From assembly GCF_004216475.1 (NCBI RefSeq), contig NZ_CP022303.1, forward strand, positions 1,922,001 through 1,986,000: a stretch of 64,000 bases of DNA, written 5' to 3'. The position numbers and the translations under genes are program-made. Source of the stretch: Thalassococcus sp. S3 (GTDB lineage Bacteria > Pseudomonadota > Alphaproteobacteria > Rhodobacterales > Rhodobacteraceae). Positions within the stretch are counted from its first letter, which is position 1; the number at the start of each line of letters is the position of its first letter. Positions 41,612 through 50,129 of this stretch are shown here, in pieces. Under the pieces are notes generated by a model. That model saw nothing but the letters and a program-made list of their open reading frames with translations. It had not been told where the DNA came from and ran no database searches.

Positions 41612-41911
41612 CTAGTGGTAATCCGGCGGGACACGCCGCCTGCGGCCGGCCCCCGGCCCGTTATGCTTGATCCGCGCGGGCTCCGGCAGATCGAGCACAG
41701 CCCTTTTTACCGCATCGAGGGCGGCGGGCAAGCGCTCCGCCTTTCCGCTGGCGCAAGGATAGGTGAAGGTGTTCCAGTGCCAGCAGTCGGTCGGCCCACT
41801 TTGATAAAAGCACACCCGCGCAAGCGGTTCGCCACCTCGGTACCGGATGACGTAATCGCCCGGAGCGGTCTGCCCGCCGATGATGCAAGGGCTGTAGGTG
41901 AAATCCGACAT
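41612..41911 (-). CDS. Hypothetical phage protein between gpG and protease
   Basis: 99 residues from ATG 41911 (MSDFTYSPCIIGGQTAPGDY), with CWHWNTFTYPC and a basic tail RRRRVPPDYH. No family recognised. Its stop is followed 5 bases later by the candidate late promoter element, so it is the last gene of its transcript segment. Confidence 0.6.
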   Translation of the reverse strand: MSDFTYSPCIIGGQTAPGDYVIRYRGGEPLARVCFYQSGPTDCWHWNTFTYPCASGKAERLPAALDAVKRAVLDLPEPARIKHNGPGAGRRRRVPPDYH

Positions 41912-41927
41912 GGGCGACAGGATGCCG

Positions 41928-42443
41928 TCATGCCTCGTCCACGTCCAGCCATTCCGCGACGGTCTCGAGGATATTGGCCTCGTCGCGCTCGGAGAGCCCG
42001 ACCATCGGGCGGGCCGGGATATCGCCCCAGGGGATCGGACTGGTCTTCCCCGTCGCACCCGCTTTCTTTGTTTGACCGAATGCGCCTTTCTTGGCCCCGA
42101 ACTGCATCACGGCCGCCTGGATGGCGTTGCTGCCGACCTCGACGTAATCGGGCCCGTATTGATGAAAGAAGCTCTGGCGCAGCGGCACGCCCGACGCGTT
42201 GGGCCCGAAGAGGGGCCGGCGGTCCACACGCTGGCCCCGCGCCTCATAGGCGGCGATGGTGGTGGCGGATTTCGGCGCCCAAGGATTGCCGTCCGGATCC
42301 ACGCCTTGCTGGAAGCGCTCCTCGATGCCGGTGAGCTGCTGCTCACCGATCTCGTTCATCGCAAGCGACATGTCCCCCAGATGCGCCTCGAGCCGCGCCA
42401 GGGCATCGGTGACACTGTCTTCATTGATCTGAACCGAATACAT
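41928..42443 (-). CDS. Mu gpG-like virion morphogenesis protein
   Basis: 171 residues. RFQQGVDPDGNPWAPKSATT with the following LFGPNASGVPLRQSFFHQYG is the signature of the phage virion morphogenesis (gpG tail completion) family. The C-terminus IPARPMVGLSERD is also typical. It probably joins tails to heads. It sits just after the F-like head gene region, as in Mu. Confidence 0.88.
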   Translation of the reverse strand: MYSVQINEDSVTDALARLEAHLGDMSLAMNEIGEQQLTGIEERFQQGVDPDGNPWAPKSATTIAAYEARGQRVDRRPLFGPNASGVPLRQSFFHQYGPDYVEVGSNAIQAAVMQFGAKKGAFGQTKKAGATGKTSPIPWGDIPARPMVGLSERDEANILETVAEWLDVDEA

Positions 42444-42510
42444 CCCTATCTTCCTTCTGCGGCGCTATGAAAACACCGTCTCATACACGGCACGTTTTGG
42501 GCGTAGAGTG

Positions 42511-42774
42511 TCAGGGCGCCGCTTTTTCCTTACCGCACCGGCAACACCGTGATGGCAGCGTCTGCCCGTCATCCGAATAGACGTCCGAAAATGACCAGAA
42601 CGCGAAATCCGGTCGATCAAGCCCCGGCCGGTTTCGCACCCTCTGGCACATAACGAACCTCAGCCACGCCCACCGCCCATACCAAAGCCGGACCGGTCGC
42701 CAAGCGAACCACCGAAACGGCGGGCCCACATGCACGCCGAACTCGTATTCCGGGTGAAAGCAAAGTCGCATCAT
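42511..42774 (-). CDS. Small Trp- and Cys-rich hypothetical protein
   Basis: 87 residues, very rich in Trp and Arg (FRWFAWRPVRLWYGRWAWLR), ending with SRCCRCGKEK, a possible metal site. The ATG at 42774 follows GGAGGTAGG, which also contains the stop of the F-like gene, so it is translated. No family known. It is a cargo-like insertion between F and G. Confidence 0.6.
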   Translation of the reverse strand: MMRLCFHPEYEFGVHVGPPFRWFAWRPVRLWYGRWAWLRFVMCQRVRNRPGLDRPDFAFWSFSDVYSDDGQTLPSRCCRCGKEKAAP

Positions 42775-42775
42775 C

Positions 42776-44017
42776 CTACCTCCGCTCGATCCACATGGTC
42801 ACAAGGCTCAGCATCCGGCGTTTCGCACGGCGTTCGAAGACCATTTGAAACCGCTCCGACCCGACTGTTTTCGTCACCAGGACCCGCCCGTCATCGAGCG
42901 TGACCGCATCGCGCGTGTTCAGCATCGGGCCGATCCGGGCGTAATCCTCGGCCGTCACCGCCCGCTGACCGCGCGCCGTCTCGCGGGCCGCATCCCCATG
43001 CGAATTCAGCACATGCCGCACCGTGTCGTCCGACACGCTGAAATCGTATCCCGCCACATCGCCCAGACCGATCTCGGCCATGAGCCGCACCCAATCACTG
43101 TCGAGACGCCCCAAAGTCCAATAGGGCTGCGCCTTGGCCGACCCGGCGATATCCGTCCCGCGGCGCACGCCCAGCACGCGCTCGGCCCAGCGGCGGATCT
43201 CGGTCGCGAGCGTCGGGTGATCCCGGTATCCGCGGGAAAAGCCGTCCACCACGCCCTCCGGCAGATCCTCCATGAACGCCTTTTGCAGCTGATAGGGCCA
43301 TTGGACCGTGCGCTGCGCCATCATCTGGACGGCCTGATCGGCGGTATCGCCGGGGCGGTAATCCCAGCCCTTGCCGATCCCGGGCGGCGTGCCGGTCTTC
43401 GGATCGATGCGGTTCCAATTGTCCGGGAGCGCCTTATCCGGATCGCCGCCCACCCGGCGCGCGCCCCGCTCGGTCCGCGCGCCGCGCACATAGCAGCCGC
43501 AGCCCCATTCGTTGGGCGGGTAATGCGTGGCCCAGAACGGGTGATCGGCCGGCAGGACGAGGCCATCCCAGCTCAGATGCAGAAGGCGCGGGTTCTCGGC
43601 GCCCGAATGGCGATAGACCCAGAAGCGGAATTGCCCGTCCCGGAGCTGGGCCAGTCGGCCAGCGGCCATCGAGGTACGCATATTGGTCTGATAGATGACG
43701 CGCATGCGCCAGTTCTCACCGCGTTCGGTGCCTTCGCCCGTCCAGCCGTGCCAGCCATGCTTTTCGACGATGGACCGGAAATCCTTTTTGAACGCCTCGA
43801 ACCCGGTCCCTTCGGAGATCGCCCGATCCACCGCGGCACCGAGATCGGCCAGAAGATCCTGTTTCGTCGCCCCGGCCACCACGAAGGCCCGATCATGGGC
43901 GTTGCGATCGAGATCATCCCAGGCCGAGGTCGGGACGAGATTGCCGAGACGCGTGCGAAAGGCCGCGACCTGCTCCGGAAAGGGCCGTCTCAGCGTGGCG
44001 CGGACCGCCTCACTCAC
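42776..44017 (-). CDS. Mu gpF-like head protein fused to a PBECR-type RNase-like domain
   Basis: 413 residues. Residues about 40-180 hold the Mu F/minor head protein pattern, including IYQTNMRTSMAAGRLAQLRD, WDGLVLPADHPFWATHYPPN and EWGCGCYVRG. The last 95 residues (SDDTVRHVLNSHGDAARE, AVTAEDYARIGPMLNTRD, then FQMVFERRAKRRMLSLVTMW) resemble the phage Barnase-EndoU-colicin-RelE-like (PBECR) nuclease domains. The His in VRHVLNSHG is a likely catalytic residue. A packaged effector delivered with DNA is possible. Confidence 0.8.
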   Translation of the reverse strand: MSEAVRATLRRPFPEQVAAFRTRLGNLVPTSAWDDLDRNAHDRAFVVAGATKQDLLADLGAAVDRAISEGTGFEAFKKDFRSIVEKHGWHGWTGEGTERGENWRMRVIYQTNMRTSMAAGRLAQLRDGQFRFWVYRHSGAENPRLLHLSWDGLVLPADHPFWATHYPPNEWGCGCYVRGARTERGARRVGGDPDKALPDNWNRIDPKTGTPPGIGKGWDYRPGDTADQAVQMMAQRTVQWPYQLQKAFMEDLPEGVVDGFSRGYRDHPTLATEIRRWAERVLGVRRGTDIAGSAKAQPYWTLGRLDSDWVRLMAEIGLGDVAGYDFSVSDDTVRHVLNSHGDAARETARGQRAVTAEDYARIGPMLNTRDAVTLDDGRVLVTKTVGSERFQMVFERRAKRRMLSLVTMWIERR

Positions 44018-45692
44018 CGGCCTCGTCCTCGGTCAGCGTGCGCCCTGCAGCCTCGGCCGCGATCATCGCCTGGGCCATCTCTTCGGCGAGCCCCGCGATG
44101 CTCAGATCCGGCAGACCGGTGCTCAGCATCTCGCGAAACTCCTCCATCGATCCGGCGGCATCGAGCATCGCCTCGATGCGCCCCAGCATGTCGCCCACCT
44201 GACCCTGGGCCCGTTCGGCCAGCTGAGCGGTCAAAAGGGCGATTTCGCTCGGAGGCTCTGAGCGGCCCGCTGACGGGCTCTGGCTCATTTCGGCCACCCT
44301 GACACCTGAATTCCGCCAGTGGGTATTCAAACGGTATTCAATTTTGCTCCCAGAACCTATTTCGTCCCGCGCTTGGGGCTCCACCTGTTCCTGCGGCGGC
44401 TCCTGAGGCGTTTCGGGGGGATTTGGGGGCTTATCGCCCGCATGCGGCTGACCGAGATACCGCTCGCCCTCATCGGGCTCCGAGAGACCGTATTTCGAGC
44501 GGATCTCCTGCTCGCTCACCCGCATGTTCAGCTTCACCAGGACCGGCAAGGCGCTCGTGAGCTGCGCGAGATCCTCGGGCTCCGGTTCCTTGATGATGAG
44601 ACGCGGGTAATTCTCGCGCGGCCCGTATTCCAGATCGACCCAAGGCCGGATCAGATCGCGGTTGAGGACCGCCTGCAGCGCCTGGGCATCTGCATCCTCG
44701 ATATCCTTCTGGACCTGACGGTGTTCTTTCGAGACCGCATGCCCGCCGGAGATCGCATCCGTGGTGGTGGTCTGGCCCAGCACGGCCTTCGAGACCTGCT
44801 GATCGAGCCAGTCGGCGCGTTCCTTGTAATTGGAATGCGCCGTTCCGAGGTTTGCCGCCTCGATGAAGTCGATCGCCATGCTTTCGGGGATGATCGCCGC
44901 GCAATCGCCCGCGATGTTGGCCACGGCCTTGAAGAGGGTCTCCTTGTCTTCCTTGCTGGCCCCAGGCCCCCATTTGCCGACGCGCAGCGGCTGGGCGAAG
45001 GTCTGGGTAAAGATCGCCCAATCCCGCTCGGTGAACTTCTTGAAGAGATAGGCCCAGAAGACAGTGCGGGCGAGACCGCCGCGCAACGGCAGGCCGGATT
45101 TGGATTTCATGCTCGCATAGATGAATTTGAACGCCGGGAGCGCCGCCTCCTGCCCGTAATCGTCGAGCATCATCGGCGTCTTGAGATCGATCCGGTCAAA
45201 GCGGAACCAGCGCGGATCGCGATATTCGAGGCGCGCGGGCTGCCATTGGCCCATGGAGGTTTCCCAGATGATCTCGGTGAAGCTGTAGGATTTGCCCACG
45301 GCATCCAGGATATCGAAGAGCTCCATCTTCAGCTCGTCGCGCTCGAGCCACGTCTCCACGCGCTCGGCGATCTCCACATCGAGCGGATCGTCGGAGCCCG
45401 GCTTCACGGTGATCGGGATTTGGGTCACCGAGCGCCGGCGCGTGCCCAGCACGCCCACGTAATGCAGATCGCGCTCTTCGATGGTCTCGGCCAGCTCCAG
45501 ATATTGCACCGGATCGCCGTGATCGGCCGCACGCAGGATCTGGCTGAGCCGCGGCGGGTCGAGCCCGTCGCCCGGATAGCCGGAGATCGGCGAGCGGATG
45601 CCGGTCAGTGTGGGCATCGCCACTTCGCTTTTGAGCTCAGCCCGCCGAACCGGTCGGCCGAGATGGTCGAGGAGTTGTGCTGTCCGGGCCAT
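44010..45692 (-). CDS. Mu gp29-like portal protein (DUF935)
   Basis: 560 residues. The first 400 match DUF935 portals: SQILRAADHGDPVQYLELAE, IEERDLHYVGVLGTRRRSVT, and FAQPLRVGKWGPGASKEDKE. The C-terminal 150 residues are low-complexity and helical. It forms the dodecameric vertex through which DNA enters. It overlaps the F-like gene by 8 bases. Confidence 0.93.
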   Translation of the reverse strand: MARTAQLLDHLGRPVRRAELKSEVAMPTLTGIRSPISGYPGDGLDPPRLSQILRAADHGDPVQYLELAETIEERDLHYVGVLGTRRRSVTQIPITVKPGSDDPLDVEIAERVETWLERDELKMELFDILDAVGKSYSFTEIIWETSMGQWQPARLEYRDPRWFRFDRIDLKTPMMLDDYGQEAALPAFKFIYASMKSKSGLPLRGGLARTVFWAYLFKKFTERDWAIFTQTFAQPLRVGKWGPGASKEDKETLFKAVANIAGDCAAIIPESMAIDFIEAANLGTAHSNYKERADWLDQQVSKAVLGQTTTTDAISGGHAVSKEHRQVQKDIEDADAQALQAVLNRDLIRPWVDLEYGPRENYPRLIIKEPEPEDLAQLTSALPVLVKLNMRVSEQEIRSKYGLSEPDEGERYLGQPHAGDKPPNPPETPQEPPQEQVEPQARDEIGSGSKIEYRLNTHWRNSGVRVAEMSQSPSAGRSEPPSEIALLTAQLAERAQGQVGDMLGRIEAMLDAAGSMEEFREMLSTGLPDLSIAGLAEEMAQAMIAAEAAGRTLTEDEAGE

Positions 45693-45734
45693 CCTGGCCT
45701 CCCTTTCAAGCGTCCCGATTTGTAAGGTTCGGGG

Positions 45735-45923
45735 TCAGTGCAGTTTCAGCGCGGCCTTGGCGGCCTCATGCGGCGACAGAACCTCCGGCCCGAAAACCGG
45801 CGTGATCCGCCAGCCTCCGCGGGCCTGGGTCAGGTGCCATCCGACCTGTCCCGGCTGCATCGCGTTCCAGTCCTGCGCCAGCACCTCCGGCATGCGCTCT
45901 GTCTTTGTCGTTCTCTTGGCCAT
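45735..45923 (-). CDS. Small hypothetical phage protein
   Basis: 62 residues (MPEVLAQDWNAMQPGQVGWH, then RITPVFGPEVLSPHEAAKAA). The ATG at 45923 follows GGGGAGAGG. It is placed between the portal and the Acb2-like gene. Family unknown. Confidence 0.55.
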   Translation of the reverse strand: MAKRTTKTERMPEVLAQDWNAMQPGQVGWHLTQARGGWRITPVFGPEVLSPHEAAKAALKLH

Positions 45924-45984
45924 CCTCTCCCCTTTCCCTCAGAGAAGAGGCGGCGCGTGATATCTTCGGCCGAAGCCCCATGGG

Positions 45985-46377
45985 TTATTCCGTCAGCCCC
46001 TTGACCGCCCACATCACCGCCTCTTCGATCTTCGTCCGGGAGATAGAGAGCGCGCGGCCCTGGGGTAAACGGTCACAAAGGTCGAGGAAGGCCTGTCCAA
46101 TGTCCTTGATCTCATCCATTTGGCGCTTCTCGCTATCCGAAAGGACACGGTAGCTATGCCGAAGCGTGTTCTTCGTGCGGGCGTCGTCGGTGGCGGCGAT
46201 GGTTTCCGCCTTGCCGGGCTTTGGTGTTTTGGTCATCGGTTTGTCGAATTCCTCTTGCATCGCCATCAGAATGCCGGCGGCGACCTGTCCGATCTCGGCG
46301 GGCGAGAATTTCCAGCCATTTGCCTCGAGCTTTCGGTGCGCCAGCTCCAGCGCCTTCGCTTTCAAGACCTCTTCCAT
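45985..46377 (-). CDS. Acb2/Tad1-like protein, candidate cyclic-nucleotide sponge
   Basis: 130 residues. The last 57 (YRVLSDSEKRQMDEIKDIGQ, AFLDLCDRLPQGRALS, SRTKIEEAVMWAVKGLTE) fit the helical-hairpin domain of Acb2/Tad1 proteins, which bind cyclic nucleotide signals and so block CBASS or Thoeris immunity. The first 70 residues are an extra helical region of unknown role. ATG 46377 has GGGAGG 7 bases upstream. Acb2 was described from Mu-like Pseudomonas phages, which supports the context. Ligand unproven. Confidence 0.6.
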   Translation of the reverse strand: MEEVLKAKALELAHRKLEANGWKFSPAEIGQVAAGILMAMQEEFDKPMTKTPKPGKAETIAATDDARTKNTLRHSYRVLSDSEKRQMDEIKDIGQAFLDLCDRLPQGRALSISRTKIEEAVMWAVKGLTE

Positions 46378-46391
46378 GCCTGTGCCTCCCA

Positions 46392-48062
46392 TCACGTGAA
46401 CCCCCGCATCCCGCCGCCCAGAGGCGGGCGGTACCAGGGGCGGTCCGTATCGCCCTGCGCGCCGAACGGATCCGAGGATCTGGAATTGTGTCCGATGCCG
46501 CCCACCGGCTCATACGCATATTCCGACCAGGGCATCCGGCTGGCGTAATCGGCGAGTGCCAGCGCGATCGCATAGTCGCCGTGGCGCTTCATGCCTTTCT
46601 TGCCGATCTGATCCTGGCGCAGATCCGGCACACGCGGGATGCCCCGCACCACTTTCACCGCCCGCAGATCCGCAAGATGATCGGCATCGGCCGCAATCAG
46701 GATGTTGCCATCCTCGAATTCCGTTTTCAGGGGCGGCATGTTCACCCGGTACCAGTCCTGGGAGAACTTGATCGCCATGATCAGGCCGGGACCGTCCTCG
46801 ACCTCCCGCAGCCCGAATTTCCGGCCCATATCCTCCGCCACGGTCCAGCCCATGCCGGTCGCGTCGAACGCGGCGTTCACAAGGGTCGTTTTGACCCGTT
46901 CGAGGATCCGGCCGATGATCATCTTCTGCTCGTCGCCCGGCACGTTGCGCATCTCCACGCAAAGCGCCTGGCGCTTACGCAGGTTCTGCTCGATGGCGAG
47001 CAGAGCGAAGACCGACAGATCCGCCACCCGCCCGAAATCGAACCCTCCCGCATAGCGCAGGGTGAGATCGAGGCCATCGAGGGCTTCGTCCAGCTCTTCG
47101 AGGAAATCCTCGAGCAGCGCCTCTTGCTGGCGGGTATTCATCTGGAGATAGGTATCTGGCAGCTCGAGCCGTAGGATCGGGGTCTCCTCGGTCATCCGTG
47201 ACTGGATGAGCGGGCCGGAGAGCCACGAGCCGGAGCTTTGCGACGCGATGCAGAAGAGCTCCTCGTCGGCCCCGTCGCGGTAGAAGTTGATCAGGCTCTG
47301 GCGCCACGCGGCCTCGCCCTCGGCCGTCCACTCCTCGCCCTTCACCAGGCAAATGCGCTGGTAGAGGCCGTCAGTCAGGGCCTCGTCGAGATCGACGCGG
47401 AGATGCTCGTAATCGACCCGGCCCCCGAGAATGTCCTGGATCTGCTGGTTGAAGACGTTGTCGGCCCCGTCATGGGTGGAACACACGACCACCTGACCGC
47501 CCCAGATCAGGAAGGCCATCGCGGCCTTGATCAGCTCCTCGAGGCTATCGACGAAGGCCGCCTCGTCGATGATGACAAGCCCTTCCTTACCGCGCAGCGA
47601 CCGTGGGGCCGAGCTGAGCGCGATGATCTCGAACCCGGAGGCAAAGCCGATGCGGAAGGCCTTGATCGACCGGTCCCCGTTCTCGTCCCGATCCGCGAAG
47701 ATCGTCTCCTCGGTCTCGCTGGCGGCTTCGTTGAAAGCGCGGGCCCACATCGCGCAGGCGTCGATGAACTCGCGGGTCATCTCCTGGGAATAGGAGATAT
47801 ACATCGCATCCATGCCGCGGGCGGATTTCTTGCGGGCGGCCTTGAGGACGGCATAGGCCGCCAGCGCCCAGGTCATGCCGATCCGGCGGGATTTCTCGAC
47901 AAAGAGCACCTGCGTCGAGACGGTATCGAGCAGCCCGACCGCCTTGGCCTGATAGGGCAGGAGCACCTGGGGCAATCCGACCTCCTCGACGATATCGTCG
48001 ATGGCGTTGGTCGCCTCCTGGCGCATGCGCGCCCATTCTTTTTGCGTGATGGGGGCGGTCAT
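46392..48062 (-). CDS. Mu gp28-like terminase large subunit
   Basis: 556 residues. The ATPase has a Walker A-like VEKSRRIGMTWALAAYAVLK near residue 55 and a Walker B EGLVIIDEAAFVD near 155. The nuclease domain begins with GGFDFGRVADLSVFALLAIE. It drives DNA packaging by headful cutting of phage-plus-host DNA in Mu-type phages. The ATG at 48062 overlaps the preceding stop as ATGA. Confidence 0.93.
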   Translation of the reverse strand: MTAPITQKEWARMRQEATNAIDDIVEEVGLPQVLLPYQAKAVGLLDTVSTQVLFVEKSRRIGMTWALAAYAVLKAARKKSARGMDAMYISYSQEMTREFIDACAMWARAFNEAASETEETIFADRDENGDRSIKAFRIGFASGFEIIALSSAPRSLRGKEGLVIIDEAAFVDSLEELIKAAMAFLIWGGQVVVCSTHDGADNVFNQQIQDILGGRVDYEHLRVDLDEALTDGLYQRICLVKGEEWTAEGEAAWRQSLINFYRDGADEELFCIASQSSGSWLSGPLIQSRMTEETPILRLELPDTYLQMNTRQQEALLEDFLEELDEALDGLDLTLRYAGGFDFGRVADLSVFALLAIEQNLRKRQALCVEMRNVPGDEQKMIIGRILERVKTTLVNAAFDATGMGWTVAEDMGRKFGLREVEDGPGLIMAIKFSQDWYRVNMPPLKTEFEDGNILIAADADHLADLRAVKVVRGIPRVPDLRQDQIGKKGMKRHGDYAIALALADYASRMPWSEYAYEPVGGIGHNSRSSDPFGAQGDTDRPWYRPPLGGGMRGFT

Positions 48063-48292
48063 GGCGCAAACCCCATCAAGCTCTCCTCGATCGCGGCCTG
48101 TTTGCAGCGCTCCCACATCCGATGTGCCAGGGCATGCCACCTCGGATCCCGCTTCGCGCGCCGGCGATATCGAAACATCCTCTGCCGTAACCTCTTCGGA
48201 ACCGCAGACCAGTGCTTGCCGCAGATCCACTCACCAAACGCGCGACCAGTCGTGCGCTTGCAGCCAGGACAAAGACAGGTAAGGCGTGTCAC
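48059..48292 (-). CDS. Small zinc-ribbon-like basic protein
   Basis: 77 residues from a GTG overlapping the previous stop (GTGA). CLCPGCKRTTGR and WICGKHW give a C-x2-C...C-x2-H pattern, a possible zinc site. A strongly basic helix follows (RLRQRMFRYRRRAKRDPRW). It may bind DNA near the terminase, but this is inference only. Confidence 0.6.
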   Translation of the reverse strand: MTRLTCLCPGCKRTTGRAFGEWICGKHWSAVPKRLRQRMFRYRRRAKRDPRWHALAHRMWERCKQAAIEESLMGFAP

Positions 48293-48483
48293 CCGATGGC
48301 CTCCCGTTCCCAACGCTCGTGCGCCTCTTCGGCCTCACGCTCCAGCTGCGCCTTGACGTCCATGAGATCGCGGATCGCCTGCGCGCCCCGGCGCATGGCC
48401 ATCGCGTCATTCTTGAAATGCGTGCGCTCCATCAGCTTTGCGCGGGCCTCGAGGTCGTTTGCGATTTCAGCAGGGGTGGCCAT
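48289..48483 (-). CDS. Small coiled-coil phage protein
   Basis: 64 residues, all helical (EIANDLEARAKLMERTHFKN, then VKAQLEREAEEAHERWEREA). It overlaps its neighbours by 4 bases (GTGA) and 1 base (TGATG). No family known. Confidence 0.55.
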   Translation of the reverse strand: MATPAEIANDLEARAKLMERTHFKNDAMAMRRGAQAIRDLMDVKAQLEREAEEAHERWEREAIG

Positions 48484-48659
48484 CAGCTACGCGCCTCCTT
48501 CTCCATATCCGCGCGGATCTCGATCACGAGACGGGAGATCGGCCCACGGGTCATCCCCAGGCGCGCCGCGACCTGGTCTTGCGTGAAGCCGAGATCAAGC
48601 AGCTTCAGCGCCCTCAGCATGCGTTCGTCGCGCTGCCGTGCTGTCATCCGCATGGTCAT
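48483..48659 (-). CDS. Small helix-turn-helix protein
   Basis: 58 residues; MTARQRDERMLRALKLLDLG, then FTQDQVAARLGMTRGPISRL, is a clear helix-turn-helix of the sigma-70 region 4/Hin type. The ATG overlaps the previous stop as ATGA, and the stop overlaps the next ATG. It is coupled to the terminase block and may recognise packaging or promoter DNA. Confidence 0.65.
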   Translation of the reverse strand: MTMRMTARQRDERMLRALKLLDLGFTQDQVAARLGMTRGPISRLVIEIRADMEKEARS

Positions 48660-48973
48660 CGCGACGCCTCCGCCCAGGATTGCGCATGCCGGGTGCGCAG
48701 ACTGTCATCGTCGCGGCGACCCAGAAGGTCCGGGCAGAAATCATCCTTCCCCAGCCGCCAGAGATGGCGGGCTACGGTATTGCGGACGATCTGGTCATCG
48801 GCCGGATAGACCTCGATGGCGCGGGCCTTCGATCCCCAGGCCAGCGTCTTGATCGCCTGCAGCTGATCCCAGGTGATGGTACCGTCATGCTCCACCCAGA
48901 GATGGCCGAGATCGAGATCGACGGTGACCGGCCATCCATAGGCCTCGAAATGCTCGAAACGCGGTTCGGTCAT
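48656..48973 (-). CDS. DUF7694-like phage protein
   Basis: 105 residues (MTEPRFEHFEAYGWPVTVDL, then ITWDQLQAIKTLAWG and VARHLWRLGKDDFCPDLL). The pattern of a sentence-like N-terminal strand pair followed by a helix with IKTLAWG matches small phage proteins of the DUF7694 type. Function unknown. ATGA overlap with the upstream gene. Confidence 0.6.
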   Translation of the reverse strand: MTEPRFEHFEAYGWPVTVDLDLGHLWVEHDGTITWDQLQAIKTLAWGSKARAIEVYPADDQIVRNTVARHLWRLGKDDFCPDLLGRRDDDSLRTRHAQSWAEASR

Positions 48974-49272
48974 GACCCCTCCCAATAGCCGTCCTTCAGG
49001 ACGCCGGTCCAATCGCCGTGGATCGTGATCTCCGGATGAAGGGTTGGCTCGGTAACAGAGCCGTTCCAGAACCAGGCCGGACGTAGTTGGGTCGGGCGGT
49101 GCTGCATCCCGACCACGAGATCGCTGGTGAGGTCGCGGCCGCTCGGGCAGAAGAACCGCAACCGGTAGAGATCCGGCTCCTCCATCGGTTCGATCACGAA
49201 GCTGCCGGGCACGGCCGCCTCGCGCCAGCGATCGACATCCTGGTGATAGAGCGCGCGCACGGGATCGCTCAT
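48970..49272 (-). CDS. DUF6527-like phage protein
   Basis: 100 residues. LYRLRFFCPSGRDL, then PAWFWNGSVTEPTLHPEITI and HGDWTGVLKDGYWEGS follow the DUF6527 pattern (CPCGC, W-x-W-G, PTL-P-I, HG-L-DG). Only one Cys of the usual metal cluster is kept, so metal binding is doubtful. Function in phages unknown. ATGA overlaps at both ends. Confidence 0.5.
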   Translation of the reverse strand: MSDPVRALYHQDVDRWREAAVPGSFVIEPMEEPDLYRLRFFCPSGRDLTSDLVVGMQHRPTQLRPAWFWNGSVTEPTLHPEITIHGDWTGVLKDGYWEGS

Positions 49273-49823
49273 GGCTGCACCCCCAGGATCTGCGCCTTGA
49301 TCTGCTCGCTCTTCTCGGCCGAGAGGCCCGCATCGCCGACGGCCTTCGCGGCCACATCCGCCGCCTTTTCCTTGATCTCGCGTGCGAGACGCGTGCGCTC
49401 GTCTTCCAGCAGTTTCTCGCGGATCCCGGCCGAGCTCATGAGATCCTTCAGCATGCGGCCGAGGCTCATGAGATCCTTGGGCTCGAGATGCGCGTCCTTC
49501 TCCCGCACCGCCTTCATCATCTGCGCAGCCGACGTGGCGATCATATGCAAGAGCATGCGGTGCAGATCGCTTTCCGCCTCCACATCCATCTCGCCCAGCA
49601 GCGTCTCGGCCATCGAGAAGGCCTCGCGCTGATCCTTCAGGAGCTTCGAGAACTCGCCCACGGCCGATTTGCCGACGGTGAGCTGCAGCCCGTCCTCTTC
49701 CAGACGGAAGTTCAGCGCCTCGGTCACCTCAACGATATCCGCGAACCCGCGCGCCTGGAGCTCCTCGGCGAGCCATTGGCGCACCTCCAGCGGGATCAGG
49801 TCGAGCTTGCGGGGCGGGGGCAT
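49269..49823 (-). CDS. Mu gp27-like terminase small subunit (DUF3486)
   Basis: 184 residues beginning MPPPRKLDLIPLEVRQWLAE, the DUF3486 start with an N-terminal DNA-binding helix set, then long helices (DLHRMLLHMIATSAAQMMKA). Partner of the large terminase; recognises phage DNA ends. The stop overlaps the next start by 4 bases. Confidence 0.88.
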   Translation of the reverse strand: MPPPRKLDLIPLEVRQWLAEELQARGFADIVEVTEALNFRLEEDGLQLTVGKSAVGEFSKLLKDQREAFSMAETLLGEMDVEAESDLHRMLLHMIATSAAQMMKAVREKDAHLEPKDLMSLGRMLKDLMSSAGIREKLLEDERTRLAREIKEKAADVAAKAVGDAGLSAEKSEQIKAQILGVQP

Positions 49824-50128
49824 CAGAGGCCTCCGTCCGGATCCAGCACGCCGCGGACCATGCGCACACCCTGAACGACCTCCTTGCCGTCCGGCATCAG
49901 CACGGCAAGCTCCATGCTACCGAGCGTCTCCAGCCGTGCCAGATCGTTCTCCTGCAGCCACACGACGGCATTCTTCACCTGATCGATGTTCGAGGGAATG
50001 CCCTGGGCGGTGCAGCCGATCTTCAGGTATTCGAGCGAGAGCTGCCCGCCCGGCGCTTCCTTGAGGTGCTTCAGGATGGCGCCGCGGCGCTTTTCGGCTT
50101 CGACCTGCTCGACGGGCCAGTTTTTCAT
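49823..50128 (-). CDS. Mu gp26-like / VpaChn25_0724-type protein
   Basis: 101 residues with a winged-helix look: RRGAILKHLKEAPGGQLSLE, then SNIDQVKNAVVWLQENDLAR and the wing LETLGSMELAVLMPDGKEVV. It stands between DUF2730 and gp27, as in many Mu-like phages. Probably DNA-binding. Confidence 0.7.
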   Translation of the reverse strand: MKNWPVEQVEAEKRRGAILKHLKEAPGGQLSLEYLKIGCTAQGIPSNIDQVKNAVVWLQENDLARLETLGSMELAVLMPDGKEVVQGVRMVRGVLDPDGGL

Positions 50129-50129
50129 A

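Noticed and set aside
42845..44302. 485-codon plus-strand frame opposite the F-like gene
   Set aside because: Antisense shadow; it also runs into the opposite strand of the portal gene.
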